This document shows, piece after piece, positions 60,332 to 64,000 of a DNA stretch of 64,000 nt. The stretch comes from Cysteiniphilum litorale. Lineage in GTDB: Bacteria; Pseudomonadota; Gammaproteobacteria; Francisellales; Francisellaceae. The notes beneath the pieces are model-generated. The model did not search any database and was not told the DNA's origin. It was given only the letters and a program-made list of their open reading frames with translations. The translations under genes and the position numbers were made by a program. The stretch's first letter is position 1; every line of letters starts with the position of its first letter. The stretch lies in contig NZ_QLIQ01000008.1 in the NCBI RefSeq assembly GCF_003428165.1, positions 34,457 to 98,456 on the forward strand. The letters run 5' to 3'.

Positions 60332-61781
60332 AGCCATTTTAGGTGCCGACAAAGGAACCATAGTTGCACCAGCGGGATGTGGAAAAACACACTTACTCTG
60401 TAAGGCATTGGAATATTGTCAAGCTAAGCCATACTTGGTATTAACGCATACCACAGCTGGAGTTTACGCTCTAAAAAAACGTTTGAGTTTTTTAGGAATC
60501 CCGAATAAAAATTTTGAGGTAGCAACAATAGATGGGTGGGCAAAGAAAATTGCAGATTTCTTCCCAGTATCATGCAATATAACAGAAAATATAAATAATA
60601 AAAAAAAATATTATCCTATGCTACGAGATAATGTATATAAATATATTAATACAGGTAATATATTTGACATAATTTCAGCGTCATATTCTAGACTTTTAGT
60701 CGATGAGTACCAAGACTGTAATCTAAGTCAACATAATTTAATATGCTCATTGTCAAATGTACTTCCTACTATTGTTTTTGGAGATCCAATGCAGTGTATC
60801 TTTAATTTTAATGGTGACATTGCTAATTGGAGTAAAGATGTTATTGTAAAGTTTCCTCAGATTGTAGTACTTAATAAACCATGGAGATGGATTAATGCGA
60901 AAAATGAAGAGCTTGGAGAATGGGTATTAAGTTGTCGTGAGAATCTTATAAACGGTAGTGGTATTAATTTAAAAGAATCGCCAAAATCTGTCCAGTATTA
61001 TAAATTTAATAGCGCTGATAGTTATAAATATAGAGAAAATTTAGAATTACAGATTAAGGTTCAAAATAACTTGATAAAAACATTCAAAAATGAAAGTTTA
61101 TTGGTGATCGGGAGTAGTACACAACCCAAGAAAAGGTTTCAATATGCATCCAGCTCGTATGGAATACAGGTGGTGGAAACTGTTGATTTAGATGATATTA
61201 AAACAATGATATCAAAACTAGATAATCTATCAGATAATTTTTCTATAGCTATGCAGACTATTAATACTTTAAGTGAAACAATGTGTGGAGTTGAAAAATC
61301 AAAACTAGACAAAAGGATTCCATCTTTAACAAAAGGCACTAACCGCACTGAAGCGAATGCAATAGAACAAGCAGTCATGTCAGTTATTAATAATGGAAGT
61401 AGAGAGTCTATCAGAGATTTAATTATTACTGTTGAAAAAGACCAAAAAACAAGAGTATATAGAAGTGAAGCTTTATCTATCTTTAAGAAATCTATCGATG
61501 AATCGATAATCAAACCAAATACGACAATTAGTAGAGCTTGTGAAGCGGTTATAGAGCAAAGGAAACATCTAGGAGATAATCGCATTCCTCCTAGAGCCAT
61601 TGGATCCACCTTGTTACTAAAGGGACTTGAGTGTGATCATTCTTTAATTTTAAATACTACCGAAATGTTAAATAACGGTAATTACAAAAGTGGATTAAAT
61701 AATTTGTATGTTGCACTTTCAAGAGCATCTAAGTCAATTTCTATATTTTCAGATAGTGAAATTCTAGCTTCAACATCCTAG
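60321..61781 (+). CDS. gajB: Gabija GajB-like UvrD/REP helicase
   Basis: 486 aa, close to GajB (about 494), from the ATG at 60321 inside the gajA end. Walker A APAGCGKTHLL, DEYQDC (motif II), GDPMQCIF, late ALSRAS (motif VI). In Gabija it works with GajA to sense or unwind DNA. The order and overlap are those of a complete two-gene Gabija. Confidence 0.85.
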   Translation: MSVEAILGADKGTIVAPAGCGKTHLLCKALEYCQAKPYLVLTHTTAGVYALKKRLSFLGIPNKNFEVATIDGWAKKIADFFPVSCNITENINNKKKYYPMLRDNVYKYINTGNIFDIISASYSRLLVDEYQDCNLSQHNLICSLSNVLPTIVFGDPMQCIFNFNGDIANWSKDVIVKFPQIVVLNKPWRWINAKNEELGEWVLSCRENLINGSGINLKESPKSVQYYKFNSADSYKYRENLELQIKVQNNLIKTFKNESLLVIGSSTQPKKRFQYASSSYGIQVVETVDLDDIKTMISKLDNLSDNFSIAMQTINTLSETMCGVEKSKLDKRIPSLTKGTNRTEANAIEQAVMSVINNGSRESIRDLIITVEKDQKTRVYRSEALSIFKKSIDESIIKPNTTISRACEAVIEQRKHLGDNRIPPRAIGSTLLLKGLECDHSLILNTTEMLNNGNYKSGLNNLYVALSRASKSISIFSDSEILASTS

Positions 61782-61941
61782 ATAAAATTCTCTTAAATTT
61801 TTAAACTGAAGTGACTTCTATGAAACGATTGTTTTATGATAGTTAAAATATGAACTTTGAAAATAAAATTTATCACATGATAGTAGCAGTGTTTACGTTA
61901 TACTTTTTCGTTACACTAAACTAATTATTGTGATTTTGCCA

Positions 61942-62451
61942 TCATGCCTTCTCAATGCTTTTTATGTATTCTAACACTAACTGCAACTGTTCAGGAGGCA
62001 TAATGCCAAGTTTATCAATAGCTTGTGCGGGCAGTGGGCTAAAGACACCAGTAGCTGACATGATAAGAATGTTCCCTGAGTTATGCACTTCACCTTCAAC
62101 AATTATTTCTGATTGCGTATGTTTAAGGTATTTTGCCGTGATGGTGTAGCTGTCATCAAACTGTGCTGGATGATGGAATTGGACTTCAATTTTTTTGGTA
62201 ACGCAGACCATCTTAGCCAGAAGCACAGCTTCCCAACCAAGTATTTCATCCATAATGGTTGTTAAAATGCCACCGTGTAGGATGTTACCCCAGCCAATAT
62301 GTCTCTCCAGTGGTTGAAACTGGGTGTAAATGGCTTTTCCATCGGTATAAAGCATAAGCTGCTTATTAATGGGGTTGGTCTCGCATTTACCAAAACAACC
62401 TCTTTGATGTTTATGAGGTGTGAGTTTCTTCAGTTCAGAAAAATTAATCAT
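61942..62451 (-). CDS. PaaI-like hotdog thioesterase
   Basis: 169 aa from the Met at 62451 (GAGG before it), overlapping the upstream small gene by 8 bases. The hotdog signature WGNILHGGILTTIMDEILGW is clear. Likely hydrolyses acyl-CoA thioesters; substrate unknown. Confidence 0.8.
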   Translation of the reverse strand: MINFSELKKLTPHKHQRGCFGKCETNPINKQLMLYTDGKAIYTQFQPLERHIGWGNILHGGILTTIMDEILGWEAVLLAKMVCVTKKIEVQFHHPAQFDDSYTITAKYLKHTQSEIIVEGEVHNSGNILIMSATGVFSPLPAQAIDKLGIMPPEQLQLVLEYIKSIEKA

Positions 62452-62662
62452 CAATTGCCTCACTGTTATGCTCATTTGAAACTTGAAAATCAGAAATCGA
62501 CTCAATCCACAGTGATACTTCACTATTATGTGATGTTTCGATCTTAACGTGATTGCGGGCAATATTGATTACTTTGCCTGAAAAAATCTTATCACCAATA
62601 ATCGTAACAGTGACCTTACTATTATTTATTTTTGCCTGCTGAAGCTGCTGAGTAACATCCAT
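62444..62662 (-). CDS. Small Sm-fold-like protein, 72 aa
   Basis: VTVTIIGDKIFSGKVINIARNHVKI resembles the first strands of Sm/Hfq-like or small SH3-like RNA-binding folds (G...GKV..I...). Weak evidence only. Coupled to the thioesterase gene. Confidence 0.55.
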   Translation of the reverse strand: MDVTQQLQQAKINNSKVTVTIIGDKIFSGKVINIARNHVKIETSHNSEVSLWIESISDFQVSNEHNSEAIDD

Positions 62663-62802
62663 TTTATACCTCTTGTCATAACTGTATTAACGCACCACTA
62701 TATTATTCATAGTTTGACCTGTTAAGCAATGTTATTCTATGTCATCTAAACAGGCTTTGTTATAGTGTTCATGATGGATTAGTAAAGAGCATTCGATCAT
62801 TT

Positions 62803-64000
62803 ATGTGGAAATTAGAAAAAACAGACGACAAAAAATACCCTTACCTGATTACTATTGAAAAATCAGAAAAAACCAATCTCAAACTGTTGGTGCAGAAAAA
62901 ATGGCCATCAGATGATGAATCTGTTTTTTGTGTTCGTCATGATGCTAAGCCAGACATTAACGCAATTGAGTTGGTTGAAGAAGATGAAATTAGTTCAGTC
63001 AGATGGTTAGAAGACCAAACTAAGGTCTCAATTAAACTCAATCGCACGACTAATCAGCAATGTGAATTTAGATTCGTCACAAAAAAATATAAAAACAAGC
63101 CAGGTGACTATGAGCAGATATTCTTCAAATCCAAGCCTGACGATAAAGGTGCTTCTATCTGGCGTGTTGAGGAGACTAGTAGTGATAAATTTCCTTACCG
63201 AGTAAGCATCATAGAAAAAGGCAACCCAACGCTGTCACTTTTAACACAGGATAAATGGCCAGGTGCCAGTGGTAATATCTTTTGCATACGCGCCAATGAA
63301 AAACCAGAGATTATTTCTGGCAAGGTTATAGAGGAAGTGCCTGTTGTTTTTGTCAAGAGAGTAGGTAAACGTTTGTCTATCATGCTTGATCGATCTGTGA
63401 AAAAACGCTGCGAGTTTCTATTTTTGCGTAAGAAATATAAAACCAAAGAGGGATATTATGAGCAGATTTTCTTTAGAACGCAGCAGGGAATTAATCAGCA
63501 CCGTACTCGTGGTAATTTAAGTTTACAGCCAAAACTGGCAGATCTTGAAGTGGTCATTGACAGTAATGAACGTTATCCTTGGAAATTTGGCGAGCACAAC
63601 ATTACAAGACAAAATCTGTCTGTTGGTGATTATGCACTGATGCTTGATAATGAGATCGAAGCAATTGTAGAGCGTAAAACATTTGATAATATGTTGTCAG
63701 ATATTGCTAAGATTCAGGTTTTACACCAGCAACTGACAGAATTATCGACCTATCGTCATGCGGCAGTGGTGATTGAGGCGCAGTATGGTGATTTTCTTTC
63801 CAGTGATAAAATTGGGAAATATTCATCGCCTGCGCATATGGGAAGGGCGCTTGCTGAACTATCCGTCTTACATCCTAATTTACCGATTATTTATGCAGGT
63901 AATAGAAAAGAAGCAAATCACTGGTCCTTAAGGTTCTTTGAAGCAGTACTCAAAAAACATAATGACCCAACCAATGATGCTATTGCAACAGCAGTTGCTA
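62803..64000 (+). CDS. ERCC4-domain nuclease, partial
   Basis: Open to the right window edge; 399 codons seen. Starts at the ATG at 62803 (SD weak). Two tandem copies of a domain of about 115 residues (KYPYLITIEKSEKT...WPSDDESVFCVRHDAKP and KFPYRVSIIEKGNP...WPGASGNIFCIRANEKP, each ending YEQIFF) precede an ERCC4 nuclease domain with the VERKTFDNMLSD active site (ERKxxxD). The ERCC4 fold cuts flaps or branched DNA. The tandem N-terminal modules are unknown and could bind DNA. Confidence 0.75.
   Translation, partial: MWKLEKTDDKKYPYLITIEKSEKTNLKLLVQKKWPSDDESVFCVRHDAKPDINAIELVEEDEISSVRWLEDQTKVSIKLNRTTNQQCEFRFVTKKYKNKPGDYEQIFFKSKPDDKGASIWRVEETSSDKFPYRVSIIEKGNPTLSLLTQDKWPGASGNIFCIRANEKPEIISGKVIEEVPVVFVKRVGKRLSIMLDRSVKKRCEFLFLRKKYKTKEGYYEQIFFRTQQGINQHRTRGNLSLQPKLADLEVVIDSNERYPWKFGEHNITRQNLSVGDYALMLDNEIEAIVERKTFDNMLSDIAKIQVLHQQLTELSTYRHAAVVIEAQYGDFLSSDKIGKYSSPAHMGRALAELSVLHPNLPIIYAGNRKEANHWSLRFFEAVLKKHNDPTNDAIATAVA

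Noticed and set aside
1..64000. CRISPR arrays, tRNA, rRNA, insertion sequences
   Set aside because: No regularly spaced repeats, tRNA cloverleaf, rRNA core or transposase was recognised on either strand by reading.

Overview
The window is AT-rich (clearly below 40% G+C by eye), densely packed, uses the standard code and has Shine-Dalgarno starts. It reads as part of a large plasmid or integrative-conjugative element of a gammaproteobacterium; I cannot name the host. Plasmid or ICE character comes from a parA-parB-rep block, an R64/SPI-7-like type IVb pilus locus, a DUF3275 protein, a DUF6094-like methyltransferase, a large SNF2-like helicase, an Api92-like protein and a TOPRIM primase. No rRNA, tRNA, transposase or CRISPR array was seen.

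Layout. 0-19.6 kb (minus strand): a type IVb pilus operon (pilN, O, P, Q, R, S, V-like) runs straight into a small Cys/Tyr-rich exported peptide gene and two interleaved pairs of radical SAM/SPASM genes, with several unknown proteins. 19.8-22.8 kb: an XRE regulator, a SnoaL-LuxR fusion, a methyltransferase and an exported PNPOx-like protein. 22.9-29.4 kb (minus): rep, parB, parA, an unknown gene, the prepilin peptidase and two overlapping tyrosine-recombinase genes, one of which has lost its catalytic residues. 30.5-31.4 kb: structured non-coding DNA. 31.6-43.5 kb: MFS transporter plus LuxR regulator, an SOS cassette (Y-family polymerase, LexA, short SRAP protein), a VUT transporter, a GNAT, an endonuclease and HU. 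43.6-56.9 kb (minus): a long backbone operon. 57-64 kb: a second copy of the non-coding RNA, small genes, a Gabija-type defence pair, a thioesterase and the start of an ERCC4-domain nuclease gene.

Three pieces of regulation stand out. (1) A perfect 18-bp palindrome (ACACCACAATTGTGGTGT), present four times plus one diverged copy, always lies at one fixed distance from a -10 element, placing its centre near -42.5, the classic lux-box position. It would tie together the pilus operon, the radical SAM operon, the recombinase/prepilin-peptidase operon and an operon leaving the window on the left. (2) Thirteen genes of the 43.6-56.9 kb operon each carry a different but same-plan leader. Segment 1 can pair with segment 2 or 3, and segment 3 can also pair with the Shine-Dalgarno/start region. 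These look like a family of translational switches, found almost only where a gene is not already coupled to the gene before it. (3) Two copies of a roughly 300-nt element (30561-30890 and 57045-57340) share invariant loops while their helices change on both arms, so they are very probably a structured RNA; its strand is uncertain.

Working model: the left part builds a type IVb pilus and matures an exported peptide with radical SAM enzymes under one LuxR-type activator. The right part is maintenance/transfer backbone under RNA-leader control, followed by defence cargo.
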